From Rhizobiales bacterium Ga0077545 (lineage in GTDB: Bacteria > Pseudomonadota > Alphaproteobacteria > Rhizobiales > Methylopilaceae), in contig LNEV01000014.1 in NCBI GenBank assembly GCA_001464335.1, forward strand, positions 1-64,000: a stretch of DNA of 64,000 nt. The letters run 5' to 3'. A program made the translations under genes and the position numbers. Below the pieces are notes generated by a model. It had not been told where the DNA came from, searched no databases, and saw only the letters and a list, made by a program, of their open reading frames with translations. Positions 50,961 to 60,319 of the stretch are shown here, piece after piece (position 1 is the first letter of the stretch; each line of letters begins with the position of its first letter).

Positions 50961-52054
50961 TCCGCCGCCTCCAGGGCATCGTCCCGACGCGCTTCATATT
51001 CGGCGCGCATCTTCCGCACGAGGCCGAGCTCCGCCTGGAAGTCGACATAATGCGGCAGTTTCAGATGTTCGACGAAACCCGTCGATTGCAGATTGTCGCA
51101 ATGGGCGAGCACGAATTCCTCGTCCTGGGCAGGCGCCTGCACATCCTCGCCGAATTCGCGGGCCCGCAGCGCCCGGTCCACCAGCGCCATCGCCATCGCC
51201 TTGCGCTCCCCGCGCCCGAACGCGACGCCATAACCGCGCGTGAATTGCGGCGGCGCGGACGCCGATCCCTTGAACTGGGTGATCATCTCGCACTCTGTAA
51301 GCACAACATCGCCAAGCGGAACCGCAAAGCCGAGCTCTTCCGGCACGAACTCGATCTCGACGTCGCCGATGCGGATTTCGCCGGTGAAAGGATGCGTACG
51401 GCCAAAGCCACGCTGCGTCGAATATCCGAGCGCCAGAACGAAACCTTCATCGCCGCGCGCCAGCGCCTGCAGGCGCAGATCGCGCGGGGCCGGAAAATCG
51501 AGAGGCTCGCGCGTGAGATCGGAGACCGGGGCGCCTTCTTCTTCGGCGCTTTCCGGCTCGATCAGGCCTTCGCGGTCCAGCAGTCCCGTCACATGCGGCA
51601 TGGGCTCCAGCACCTTCTCGCTTTCGTCCGGCACGGGAGGCTCCGCACCCGCAGCAAGAAGAAAGTCGATCAGGCGATGTGTGTAATCGAATGTCGGCCC
51701 CAGAACCTGCCCGCCGGGAAGATCCTTGTAGATCGCGGAGACCCGCCGCACCGCGCGCATCGCGCCTGTGTCCGCCGGCACCGAATAGCCGAAGCGCGGC
51801 AAGGTCGTCCGGAAGGCACGCACGAGAAAGACGGCCTCGATGATGTCGCCGCGCGCCTGCTTGATCGCGAGCGCCGCGAGATCGGGATCGTAAAGCGACC
51901 CCTCCGTCATGACGCGGTCGACGAGCAACGTCATCTGCTCGCGGATCTGGGCCAGCGAGAGATCGGCCACGCCGCGGTCTCCGCGCCGCTCATGATCGAG
52001 AAGCCGATGCGCGTTGGCGATCGCCGCTTCTCCGCCTTTGACGGCAACATACAT
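50957..52054 (-). CDS. phnI: C-P lyase core subunit PhnI
   Basis: 365 residues, the normal length. It begins MYVAVKGGEAAIANAHRLL and includes RGFGRTHPFTGEIRIGDVE and VLTECEMITQFK, all family hallmarks. PhnI is the nucleosidase/ribosyl-transfer subunit that forms ribose 1-phosphonate 5-triphosphate from ATP with PhnG, PhnH and PhnL. It begins three bases after phnH. Confidence 0.96.
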   Translation of the reverse strand: MYVAVKGGEAAIANAHRLLDHERRGDRGVADLSLAQIREQMTLLVDRVMTEGSLYDPDLAALAIKQARGDIIEAVFLVRAFRTTLPRFGYSVPADTGAMRAVRRVSAIYKDLPGGQVLGPTFDYTHRLIDFLLAAGAEPPVPDESEKVLEPMPHVTGLLDREGLIEPESAEEEGAPVSDLTREPLDFPAPRDLRLQALARGDEGFVLALGYSTQRGFGRTHPFTGEIRIGDVEIEFVPEELGFAVPLGDVVLTECEMITQFKGSASAPPQFTRGYGVAFGRGERKAMAMALVDRALRAREFGEDVQAPAQDEEFVLAHCDNLQSTGFVEHLKLPHYVDFQAELGLVRKMRAEYEARRDDALEAAE

Positions 52055-52057
52055 GTG

Positions 52058-52645
52058 TCAGGCCCCAGTGAATTCGGTCGTACGCGGCAGGCCGACAAGC
52101 CACCCATCCGCGGCGAAAAGAACATCGACGCCGCGCGGGAAATAGCGCCGGTTCTCGGCCCATTCCCGCACGAAACCGGGCGGCAGAGGCTCTGCGCGCA
52201 GCACCGATGTTCCCGCAATGCCCGGCCCGCGCAAGGTATGCGAATCGGACGACCGCAATGTGTCGGTCTGGATCAGCACCGTTGTCGAGCGGTCCGGATA
52301 ATCGGCCGTGCCGAGCGTGAAGCTCATCAGAGCGGGGCAAAGCGCGGGATCGCAGACAAGCGCGAAAGCAGCTTCGACCGGATGACGGACGATGGGCGCG
52401 CCGGTGTGAAAACGCAGATAGTCCAGAACGTCGGTCGATTGCGTCAGCGCCGCATCGAGCCAGAGCGGCGTTTCGTGATCGGCGAGCGACAGCGCGAGCG
52501 CGGCAATCTCGGCCGGCAGTCCCTCGGGGGGGCGCACGCCGGCATCGAAGGGCTGAAGCTTGCCGGGCCGGGCGAGCGCGTTCATCGCGGTGCGGAACAC
52601 CCGCTGCGAATCGAAGACGGGATTGCTGAAGGCAACACTCATCAA
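52058..52645 (-). CDS. phnH: C-P lyase core subunit PhnH
   Basis: 195 residues. The features FSNPVFDSQRVFRTAMNALARPGK, FHTGAPIV and SHTLRGPGIAGTSVL mark the PhnH family, a PLP-transferase-like fold without cofactor. It is a structural part of the PhnGHIJ core. It overlaps phnG by four bases. Confidence 0.94.
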   Translation of the reverse strand: MMSVAFSNPVFDSQRVFRTAMNALARPGKLQPFDAGVRPPEGLPAEIAALALSLADHETPLWLDAALTQSTDVLDYLRFHTGAPIVRHPVEAAFALVCDPALCPALMSFTLGTADYPDRSTTVLIQTDTLRSSDSHTLRGPGIAGTSVLRAEPLPPGFVREWAENRRYFPRGVDVLFAADGWLVGLPRTTEFTGA

Positions 52646-53085
52646 TCTTCTCCCCGCACCATCGTGAAGAAGTCCACCTTCGTCGCCGCCGCGCGGCGCG
52701 CCTTGAGGTTCTGGTCTTCTTGGATTCGCGTACGTATTGGCGCCAGCGCTGCCTCGACCTCGGCAGCCCGGCCGGTCTGCAAAAGCGCATCGAGCAGCGC
52801 CGCGTCGCGTGCCTTCTTGCTGTCACGCCCAAGCTGGTAGGCTATTCCCGTCTCGCCGCTGGCCAGCCGGACGGCGGCGCGCGTGACGCTCACTTCGCCG
52901 ACATTGAACGGCGCACCGTTTCCGCCCATCCGGGCACGCGCCATCACGAGGCCCGCTTCGGGCGCGCGAAGTTCGTTGGCGGTCTCGGGGCGCCCGATCC
53001 TGTCGAGCGCGGCGGCAATCTCCTCCGCCGTGGCGCGAGCGCAGACGCCCATCGCACTCTGGCGCTTCTTCTGGATGTCTGTCAT
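52642..53085 (-). CDS. phnG: C-P lyase core subunit PhnG
   Basis: 147 residues. Recognised by RQSAMGVCARATAEEI at the start and the segment ETGIAYQLGRDSKKARDAALLDALLQ. It is the first gene of the C-P lyase operon. MTDIQ at 53085 is chosen; an ATG at 53100 touches the putative PhnF operator and has no ribosome binding site. The operator lies just ahead at 53101-53122. Confidence 0.92.
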   Translation of the reverse strand: MTDIQKKRQSAMGVCARATAEEIAAALDRIGRPETANELRAPEAGLVMARARMGGNGAPFNVGEVSVTRAAVRLASGETGIAYQLGRDSKKARDAALLDALLQTGRAAEVEAALAPIRTRIQEDQNLKARRAAATKVDFFTMVRGED

Positions 53086-53100
53086 AGGTCTGTCGTCCAT

Positions 53101-53122
53101 GTTGTCTATTAAACTAGACAAC
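53101..53122. promoter_or_regulatory. Candidate PhnF operator overlapping the phnG promoter -10
   Basis: A perfect inverted repeat GTTGTCTA-N6-TAGACAAC lies between phnG and phnF. The TCTA/TAGA halves resemble operators of HutC-subfamily GntR regulators. On the minus strand a -35 TTGGAC at 53135-53140 region and 17 bases later TAGTTT, inside the repeat, would form the phnG promoter. Binding of PhnF would then block it. Confidence 0.7.
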
Positions 53123-53138
53123 TCGACGCGGAAGTCCA

Positions 53139-53156
53139 ATGAAGATTTTATGACAC
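53139..53156 (-). promoter_or_regulatory. Candidate PHO box upstream of the phnG operon
   Basis: On the minus strand the site reads GTGTCATAAAATCTTCAT. By hand it matches 13 of 18 positions of CTGTCATAAATCTGTCAT. It lies upstream of the phnG -35 and operator and overlaps the region just before the phnF start. The second half-site is weaker than the first. Confidence 0.5.
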
Positions 53157-53157
53157 A

Positions 53158-53898
53158 ATGAGCACCTCAGAATCCTTGGCTTTCGACCCCAACCGCGGTG
53201 TCGCCGCCTGGCGGCGCGTAGCCGACGCCATCGAGGCGGACATTTCTTCGGGGCGTCTTTTGCCGGGAGACAGGGTCGCGCCGGAGCAGCAGCTTGCCGA
53301 ACGATTCGGCGTCAACCGCCACACCGTTCGGCGCGGCCTGTCGGCGCTCGCCGAGCGCGGGCTGGTGCGCGCGACGCAGGGCAGCGGAACCTTCGTCGAG
53401 GCGCGGCCGCTCGCCTATCCGATCGGCCTGAAGACCCGTTTCTCCGAGATCATGGCCAAAGCGGGCAAGGAGGCACGCGGCGAATTCGTGTCGGCCGAAC
53501 ACGGGACGGCCGACGCCGTGATCGCGGCCGCCCTTGGCGTCACGTCGGGCGCCCCGGTTCTGGAAATGCACACGATCAACCGTGCCGACGGCGTGGCGCT
53601 CTCGCTCGCCCGCAGCTTTTTCCCGCTGCCGCGTTTTCTCGGTCTCGATCAGATGTTTGCCACGAAGGGTTCGCTGACCAAGGCCTACAAGAAGCTCGGC
53701 ATCGACGATTACAAACGCCTGTCCACACGCATCACCGCCCGTCCGGCCGATGCGGGCGAAGCGCAGTCGCTCGACATTCCGCCGGGGCGCACGCTGCTGG
53801 TCGTCAACAGCATCAATGTCGACATGGCAGGCGAGCGCATTCAGGCGACACAGTCGCGTTTCGTGGCCGACCGGGTGGAACTCGTCGTCGAGCGCTAG
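53158..53898 (+). CDS. phnF: GntR/HutC family repressor of phosphonate genes
   Basis: 246 residues. The winged helix (about 14-82) holds EQQLAERFGVNRHTVRRGLSAL, with GSGTFVEARPL at its end. A UTRA ligand-binding domain follows (about 95-240) with LEMHTINRADGVALSLARSFFP and TLLVVNSINVD. The UTRA ligand is probably a phosphonate or C-P lyase intermediate (inference). It diverges from phnG and likely controls both itself and the lyase operon. Confidence 0.94.
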   Translation: MSTSESLAFDPNRGVAAWRRVADAIEADISSGRLLPGDRVAPEQQLAERFGVNRHTVRRGLSALAERGLVRATQGSGTFVEARPLAYPIGLKTRFSEIMAKAGKEARGEFVSAEHGTADAVIAAALGVTSGAPVLEMHTINRADGVALSLARSFFPLPRFLGLDQMFATKGSLTKAYKKLGIDDYKRLSTRITARPADAGEAQSLDIPPGRTLLVVNSINVDMAGERIQATQSRFVADRVELVVER

Positions 53899-53944
53899 AC
53901 ATTTGCGGTGACGCAACACCTGCGCCCGCTTGTGCTGGAATTGC

Positions 53945-54631
53945 CTAGATCGCGCGAATCATCGACGGAAGCGCGTCGTATTTTGCCGCGAAAGCCGCCG
54001 CATCCAGCGCGCGGAAATCGGGCATTGCTTCCTTCAGCTCCGCATGGCTCCAGTCCCACCATTCGATTCGCAGGAGCGCGGCTTCCGTCACCTCGTCCAC
54101 GCGGCGCTTGATGACGCGCGCCGGAGCCCCGACGACGACCGCATAATTGGGCACGTCCTTCGTGACGATGGCGCCCGAGCCGATCACCGCGCCCGTACCG
54201 ACATGCACGCCCGGCATGATGATGGCGCCATGCCCGATCCACGCATCCGGTCCGATGACGACACGGCTCTTCATCCGCCAGTCGAAGATTTCGCGGTCGT
54301 CCTCGCCCATATGGTGGCAGCGCGAGCGATAGGTGAAGTGATGCAGGCTGGCTCGCCACATCGGGTGGTTGGTCCGGTTGATACGGACATTGGTCGCGAT
54401 GTTGCAGAACTTGCCGATCTCGGCATTGAAGATCTGCACATTCGGCGTCGCATAGGCAAAATCCAGAAAATCGCTGTCGAGGATCTCGCATCCGCGCGCA
54501 ATCGAGGTCCACGGCCCGACGCGCGTGCGCAGCACGGTGGCAGATGGATGGATCACCGGCGTTTCGGACAGCCCGTCGGCGTCGTACCACGGCGCCTCCG
54601 GCTCTCCCTGATTGATCTCGACCAGCGCCAT
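53945..54631 (-). CDS. Phosphonate-locus hexapeptide-repeat acetyltransferase
   Basis: 228 residues. The left-handed beta-helix (about 30-190) has IHPSATVLRTRVGPW, GKFCNIATNVRINRTNHPMWRASLH and DAWIGHGAIIMPGVHVGTGAVIGSGA. The family is found in phn loci, where it may replace PhnO in acetylating aminoalkylphosphonates (inference). ATG at 54631 with GGGAG upstream is preferred; the TTG at 54661 is less likely. It converges with phnF. Confidence 0.88.
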   Translation of the reverse strand: MALVEINQGEPEAPWYDADGLSETPVIHPSATVLRTRVGPWTSIARGCEILDSDFLDFAYATPNVQIFNAEIGKFCNIATNVRINRTNHPMWRASLHHFTYRSRCHHMGEDDREIFDWRMKSRVVIGPDAWIGHGAIIMPGVHVGTGAVIGSGAIVTKDVPNYAVVVGAPARVIKRRVDEVTEAALLRIEWWDWSHAELKEAMPDFRALDAAAFAAKYDALPSMIRAI

Positions 54632-54684
54632 GCGCGTCTCCCGCGAAAGGGACGCAATCAAGCCGCGAGGCGTGACACCCTTGT

Positions 54685-54710
54685 GACGGCGCCCCTACAC
54701 AGGCGCCGTC
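54685..54710. terminator. Hairpin between the PRC-barrel and acetyltransferase genes
   Basis: GACGGCGCC (54685-54693) and GGCGCCGTC (54702-54710) form a perfect 9-bp stem with an 8-base loop, 7 bases after the PRC-barrel gene stop on the minus strand. No T-tract follows, so its action as a terminator is uncertain. Confidence 0.45.
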
Positions 54711-54716
54711 GACTCA

Positions 54717-55835
54717 CTACGGCCGGACGGGCTCAGGCGCAGGAGTGCTCGGCTGAAGGGTCAGGGCTACCGTGGGCTCATCAGCGGTTCCGCCGAGATT
54801 GAGACCGGAAAAAGCAACGGTCGTGTCCGGCTGACCTGTCTGCGACAGCACGACATCTTCGGCCCCGCCTGCTCCGAGGCGGACATCCTTCACCTCCAGG
54901 CCGTCGCGATCGCCGATCACCGGCGCGCCAACGATCTTGCCGATGCGCCACGATGTCGATGTGTCGGATGCTGCCATGTCGGGCGCGGCGGGAACGGATG
55001 ATGCCGGAGCAGGCGCGGCCGGTGCAGGTGGGGCAGCCGTGCCTGTGTCCGAAGCCGGCTGGCCTGCAGATTGCGCGTCCGTTGCCGCCCGGCCGGAACT
55101 GCTATCCTCCGTTTTGTTGGAGTCCGGCTGCATGTCGCGGCCATACTGCTGGTTGAGCTGCGGATCGGAACCTGCCGCATTGCCCTCTTGAGCCTGTGCA
55201 TTCTCATTCGCGGCCGGTGCGGCCTGCGTTGAGCCCGTCCCGGTTCCTTGCTGAGGCGCCATGCCGCCGCTGCCGGAACCCTGCGCGGTTTCTTCGCCCA
55301 AGGTCGGCGAGGCTGCCGGCGCACGGGATGAATCGGCAGCGGCCTTTCCTGCCGCCGCGTCATTTTCCGGTGTCGGCGGCAGCGACGTGTCTGCCTTCGC
55401 ATCGACCTGCGCGGGTGCCACCGGCACATTTGCGCTCGCGCTCTGGGGCGCGGTCTGGTTCGCACCGGACACCGGCGGAGATCCCTCTGCCTGTTTCTCC
55501 GTTTCCGCTGCGGAATAATCTTTCAGGGCGGCGATGGTGTCCGTGGTTTGGCCATCCAGCCGGATCTTGCCGTCGACGATCGCGGGAAGCGTGTCGGTCG
55601 GCATGAGCTTCAGCGTTTCGCCGATGCCCAGAACGCCGCCCTGCCCGATCAGGATCGCCTCGATCCGGCCGCCGCCATCGACCACGACATCGCGCAGCGC
55701 GCCGATTGCGGCGCCGCTTGCGTCCACCACGTCCGCGCGGGAAAAATCGGAGAAGTTTGTCGTCGGTACCTGGGCTTGGGCGGCTCCGGCCAAAGCGAGA
55801 AGCGAAACCGGAACGAACACGAATCGTAGGGACAT
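54717..55835 (-). CDS. Exported PRC-barrel protein with long disordered middle
   Basis: 372 residues. A signal peptide ends at AAQAQV (about 22). A PRC-barrel-like domain follows (about 25-100: DVVDASGAAIGALRDVVVD). The middle (about 110-290) is a long Ala, Pro, Gly, Ser and Gln-rich region without structure. A C-terminal segment returns to beta-rich sequence. PRC-barrel exported proteins are common in Hyphomicrobiales envelopes, with little known function. GGAG precedes the ATG at 55835. Confidence 0.82.
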   Translation of the reverse strand: MSLRFVFVPVSLLALAGAAQAQVPTTNFSDFSRADVVDASGAAIGALRDVVVDGGGRIEAILIGQGGVLGIGETLKLMPTDTLPAIVDGKIRLDGQTTDTIAALKDYSAAETEKQAEGSPPVSGANQTAPQSASANVPVAPAQVDAKADTSLPPTPENDAAAGKAAADSSRAPAASPTLGEETAQGSGSGGMAPQQGTGTGSTQAAPAANENAQAQEGNAAGSDPQLNQQYGRDMQPDSNKTEDSSSGRAATDAQSAGQPASDTGTAAPPAPAAPAPASSVPAAPDMAASDTSTSWRIGKIVGAPVIGDRDGLEVKDVRLGAGGAEDVVLSQTGQPDTTVAFSGLNLGGTADEPTVALTLQPSTPAPEPVRP

Positions 55836-56301
55836 TTGGGGCGCTCCAGATTTGCGCCTCGCACCGAGGACAGGTATCGCGAAAACGTGACAAGCCACTG
55901 GAAAGTTCCCGGAGCCCGAGTAATTTCAGTGCATCGCCAAAGCTCGAAAGCTGAGCCTGTGTCCAGCTATGTTCTTCTCTGCAACGGCATGAATAAACGC
56001 ATCCGATCAACCGATAGGGCGTATCAATCGAGATTTGGATGAAGAATTCACGTCGGCTATTCTGTCGCAGGCGACAGTTAAATTTTGTCGATTCATAGAA
56101 AGAAAATTCGATAAACTTACGATATCCGAAATTTTCTCAAGATTGATTTGCATATTCTCTGAACAAAGACGGAGATGTGGACCTGTTCTGACTTCGCTGA
56201 AATAATAGATGCGCTGGCAGCCGCGCGATCAACTTGACGTCCTTCCCGGACAATTACATTGTTCTAATTAAGAACCGTGGTCCGTTGGGAGGACATAACG
56301 C
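55836..56301. other. AT-rich intergenic region upstream of the formate dehydrogenase operon
   Basis: 466 bases without a gene. The part from about 56030 to 56280 is clearly richer in A and T than the surroundings. It holds a palindrome CTGTCGC-AG-GCGACAG (56062-56077) and a weak promoter-like TTGACG at 56234 with TACATT 15 bases later. No FNR (TTGAT-N4-ATCAA) or sigma-54 site was found. It must carry promoters for the divergent PRC-barrel gene and the fdn operon. Confidence 0.55.
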
Positions 56302-59300
56302 ATGCTGCATGATATTTCGCGCCGGCAGTTTCTGCGCGGCGCGGGCATAGGAGCAGGAGGGACGGCGATCGCCGCGCTCGGCTTCGGCGGGGCCGAAGAG
56401 GCCCAGGCCCAGGCCGTCAGACCCTACAAGCTCGCCCGAACCACGGAAACCCGCAACACCTGCCCTTACTGCTCGGTGGCCTGCGGCGTGATCCTCTACA
56501 GCCTTGGCGACAATTCGAAGAACGCCACGCCGGCGGTCATCCATGTCGAAGGCGACCCGGATCACCCGACCAATCGCGGCACGCTCTGCCCCAAGGGCTC
56601 GGCCTTGCTGGATTTCATCCATTCCGAAACGCGCCTGAAGGAGCCTCGCTATCGCGGGCCCGGCGAGCGCGATTTCCGCACGATCAGCTGGGATGAGGCG
56701 CTCACCCGCATCGCCCGCCTGATGAAGGATGATCGCGACAAGAACTTCATTGCCACCAACAAGGACGGCGTGACGGTCAACCGCTGGACGACGACGGGTT
56801 TCCTCGCCGCCTCCGCAACGACTAACGAAACCGCCTTCCTGACCTACAAGACGGTGCGCAGCACCGGTATTCTGGCGTTCGATAACCAGGCACGCGTTTG
56901 ACACGGACCGACGGTGGCGAGTCTCGCCCCAACATTCGGTCGCGGTGCAATGACGAATTCCTGGACGGACATCAAGAACACCGACCTCGTCATCATCATG
57001 GGCGGCAATGCCGCTGAAGCGCATCCGTGCGGCTTCAAATGGGTCACCGAAGCGAAAGCCAATCGCGGCGCGAAGCTCATCGTCGTCGATCCGCGCTTCA
57101 CGCGCTCGGCTTCGGTTGCCGATTTCTACGCGCCGATCCGTCAGGGTACGGACATCGCCTTCCTTATGGGCGTCATCCGCTACCTGATCGAGAACGACAA
57201 GATCCAGCACGATTACGTCAAGGCGTTCACCAACGTCTCGTACATCGTCAAGGAGGGCTTCTCCTATCAGGACGGCCTGTTCTCGGGCTATGACGAGGCA
57301 AAGCGCGATTACGACCGCTCGAGCTGGGAGTACGAAGTCGGCCCTGACGGTTTCGTCACCGTCGACGAGACGCTTCAGCATCCGCGCTGCGTGTTCCAGC
57401 TGCTGAAGCAGCATGTCGCGCAGTACACGCCCGAGCTTGTCGAGCGGATCTGCGGCACGCCGAAGGACAAGTACCTCACGATCTGCGAAATGATCTCGGA
57501 GTGCTCGGCGCGCGACAAGACCATGACGAGCATGTACGCGCTCGGCTGGACCCAGCATTCCAAGGGCTCGCAGAACATCCGCGGCATGGCGATGATCCAG
57601 CTTCTGCTGGGCAATATCGGCGTGCGTGGCGGCGGCATGAACGCGCTGCGCGGGCACTCCAACATCCAGGGCCTCACCGATCTCGGCCTGATGTCGAATC
57701 TCATTCCCGGCTATCTCACTCTGGCCACGGATAAAGAGGTCGACTTCAACGCCTATATGAGCACACGCGGGTTCAAGCCGCTGCGCCCCAACCAGATGAG
57801 CTACTGGCAGAATTACCGGAAGTTCATGGTGAGCTTCCTGAAGGCGATGTACGGCAAGGCGGCGACGCCCGAGAACGATTTCGCCTTCGACTGGCTGCCC
57901 AAGCTCGACGTGCCGGCATACGACATGCTGCGCATCTTCGAACTGATGCATCAGGGCAAGGTCAACGGCTATTTCTGCCAGGGCTTCAACCCCCTGCTCT
58001 CGCTGGCCAACCGCAACAAGAACGCCGAGGCGCTCGCCAAGCTCAAATTCCTCGTCGTCATGGATCCGCTCGAAACGGAGACGGCGCGGTTCTGGAAGGA
58101 TGAAGGCGTCTTCAACGATGTGAAGCCGGAAGACATCCAGACGGAAGTGTTCGAGCTTCCGACCTCGTGCTTTGCCGAGGACGAAGGCGCGCTCGTCAAT
58201 TCCGGGCGCTGGCTGCAATGGCACTGGCCCGCGGCGGCGCCTCCCGGCCAGGCCAAGCACGACACCTGGATCATGGCCAATATCTTCCTGCGTCTGCAGG
58301 ATCTGTACCGCAAGGAAGGCGGCGCCTTCCCCGATCCGATCCTCAACGTGCATTGGCCTTATCGCGATCCGGCGGATCCCAAGGCGGACGAGCTGGCCAA
58401 GGAAATGAACGGCTACGTCGTTTCCACCGTCACCGATCCGCTCGATCCGACCAAGATCGTGCTCGAGAAGGGCAAGCAGGTGGACACGTTCGGGCAGCTC
58501 CGCGACGACGGCTCGACCGCGTGCGGCTGCTGGATCTATTCCGGCTGCTTCACCGAGAAGGGCAACATGATGGCCCGGCGCGACACCAGCGATCCGGGCG
58601 ACACGGGTGCGTACGCCAACTGGGCGTTCTCGTGGCCGGCCAACCGCCGCATCCTGTACAACCGCGCCTCGGCCGACATCAACGGCCAGCCCTGGGATCC
58701 GACACGCCGTCTGATCTCATGGAACGGCGAACGCTGGACCGGCTTCGACGTGCCCGACATCGCCCCGACGGCAAAGCCGCAGGACGTCGGCCCGTTCATC
58801 ATGAACCCGGAGGGAACGGCACGCCTGTTCACCCGCGGCATGATGCGGGACGGCCCCTTCCCGGTGCATTACGAGCCGTTCGAAAGCCCGGTCGCGAACC
58901 TTGTCGCCCCGAAGATCCGCGGCAACCCCGCCGCGCGCATCTTCAAGGAGGACATGGCGGCGCTCGGCACATCGGACAAGTTCCCCTATGCCGCGACCTC
59001 GTACCGCCTGACCGAGCACTTCCACTTCTGGACGAAGCACGTCTGGGTCAACGCGGTGCTGCAGCCGGAATTCTTCGTCGAGATCAGCCATGAGCTGGCG
59101 GCGGAGAAGAACATCACGGCGGGCGGCTGGGTGAAGGTCTCGTCCAGTCGCGGCGAGGTTCATGCCAAGGCTGTCGTTACAAAGCGCATCAAGCCGCTCA
59201 TCTGCGACGGCAAGACCGTCCATGTGGTGGGCATTCCGCTCCATTGGGGCTTCACCGGTGCGGCGCGGAAGGGCTTCGGCCCCAACAGCCTCACCCCGTT

Positions 59301-59385
59301 TGTCGGAGACGCGAACATCGAGACGCCTGAATTCAAGGCGTTCCTCGTGAACGTGGAACCGTCGAACGGACCGGCAGTGGCTTAA
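56302..59385 (+). CDS. fdnG: Formate dehydrogenase-N/O alpha subunit, selenoprotein (UGA at codon 200)
   Basis: 1027 residues when the in-frame TGA at 56899-56901 is read as selenocysteine. The N-terminus has a Tat signal, [13 protein letters not shown] 4Fe-4S motif follows in [13 protein letters not shown] with the last Cys in GTLCPKGSA (about 95). The UGA is in the context [18 protein letters not shown], where E. coli FdnG and FdoG have the Sec that ligates Mo or W. The reading frame is unbroken on both sides (56302 to 59385). It is the catalytic subunit of a membrane-bound respiratory enzyme that oxidises formate in the periplasm. Standard gene callers will split it into two ORFs (56302-56901 and 56914-59385). 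Confidence 0.96.
56899..56901 (+). other. In-frame UGA read as selenocysteine
   Basis: The TGA at codon 200 of fdnG lies between conserved blocks QARV and HGPTVA. It is followed directly by the SECIS hairpin and selA is nearby. Recoding is inferred from homology and RNA structure. Confidence 0.95.
56906..56941 (+). promoter_or_regulatory. SECIS element of fdnG
   Basis: GACCGA (56906-56911) pairs with TCGGTC (56936-56941). Above it GG (56913-56914) pairs with CC (56929-56930), a U (56915) is bulged, and GGCGA (56916-56920) pairs with TCGCC (56924-56928), with loop GUC. The apical part begins 11 bases after the UGA. This fits the SelB-binding hairpin type with a bulged U and a GU in the loop. 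Confidence 0.88.
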
Positions 59386-59395
59386 GGAGGCGGCA

Positions 59396-60319
59396 ATGGC
59401 TGGACTACAGAGTCAGGATTTTGCCCGCATCTCGGCCACCACGTTCCGGCCGCCGGATGTGCGTCACGACTTCGAGGTCGCGAAGCTCATCGACGTGTCG
59501 AAATGCATCGGCTGCAAGGCCTGCCAGGCGGCGTGTCTTGAGTGGAACAACCTCAAGGAAGAAGTCGGGATCAATACGGGCGTCTACGACAACCCGCACG
59601 ATCTCACGCCCAATACGTGGACGCTGATGCGCTTCACCGAATGGGACAATCCCGACACGGGAAATCTCGAATGGCTGATCCGCAAGGACGGCTGCATGCA
59701 TTGCGCGGATCCGGGCTGCCTCAAGGCCTGCCCGGCGCCCGGCGCCATCGTGCAGTACAACAACGGCATCGTCGATTTCGTGTCGGAAAACTGCATCGGC
59801 TGCGGCTATTGCGTGAAGGGTTGCCCCTTCAACATTCCGCGCATCAGCCAGGCCGACAACAAGGCGTACAAGTGCACCTTGTGCTCGGATCGCGTGGCCG
59901 TCGGGCAGGCCCCGGCCTGCGCCAAGGCCTGCCCGACCGGCGCGATCGTGTTCGGCACCAAGGCCGCCATGATCGAGCACGCCAATGGCCGCATCACCGA
60001 TCTCAAATCGCGCGGTTTTGCGAATGCGGGCCTCTATGATCCGCCGGGTGTCGGCGGAACGCATGTGATGTATGTGCTGCATCACAACGATCAGCCGCAG
60101 CTCTACGCCAATCTTCCGAAGGATCCGGTCATCAGTCCGGTGGTCGAACTCTGGAAGGGTGTCACCAAATATGCGGGCCTTGCCGCTCTGGGTTTCGCGG
60201 CGACCTTCGCTTTCGTGCACGCGACCATTGCGCGCCGCAACGAAGTCAGCCGTGCGGAAGACCGTGAGGCCGAGCATCTCATCGACGAGGAGGCCGCCCA
60301 TGGTCGCCAGGGACAATGA
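59396..60319 (+). CDS. fdxH: Formate dehydrogenase iron-sulfur subunit
   Basis: 307 residues. Four 4Fe-4S clusters are encoded: [39 protein letters not shown] and CTLCSDRV plus CAKACP. A C-terminal hydrophobic helix (about 262-282) anchors it in the membrane. It carries electrons from FdnG to the cytochrome b subunit. It starts ten bases after fdnG. Confidence 0.97.
   Translation: MAGLQSQDFARISATTFRPPDVRHDFEVAKLIDVSKCIGCKACQAACLEWNNLKEEVGINTGVYDNPHDLTPNTWTLMRFTEWDNPDTGNLEWLIRKDGCMHCADPGCLKACPAPGAIVQYNNGIVDFVSENCIGCGYCVKGCPFNIPRISQADNKAYKCTLCSDRVAVGQAPACAKACPTGAIVFGTKAAMIEHANGRITDLKSRGFANAGLYDPPGVGGTHVMYVLHHNDQPQLYANLPKDPVISPVVELWKGVTKYAGLAALGFAATFAFVHATIARRNEVSRAEDREAEHLIDEEAAHGRQGQ

Noticed and set aside
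56302-56901. Possible truncated fdnG pseudogene or frameshift
   Set aside because: The frame continues unchanged after the TGA, the codon is at the known Sec position, a SECIS hairpin follows and selA is nearby.
56254-58353. 699-codon minus-strand ORF
   Set aside because: Antisense shadow of fdnG with no recognisable domain.
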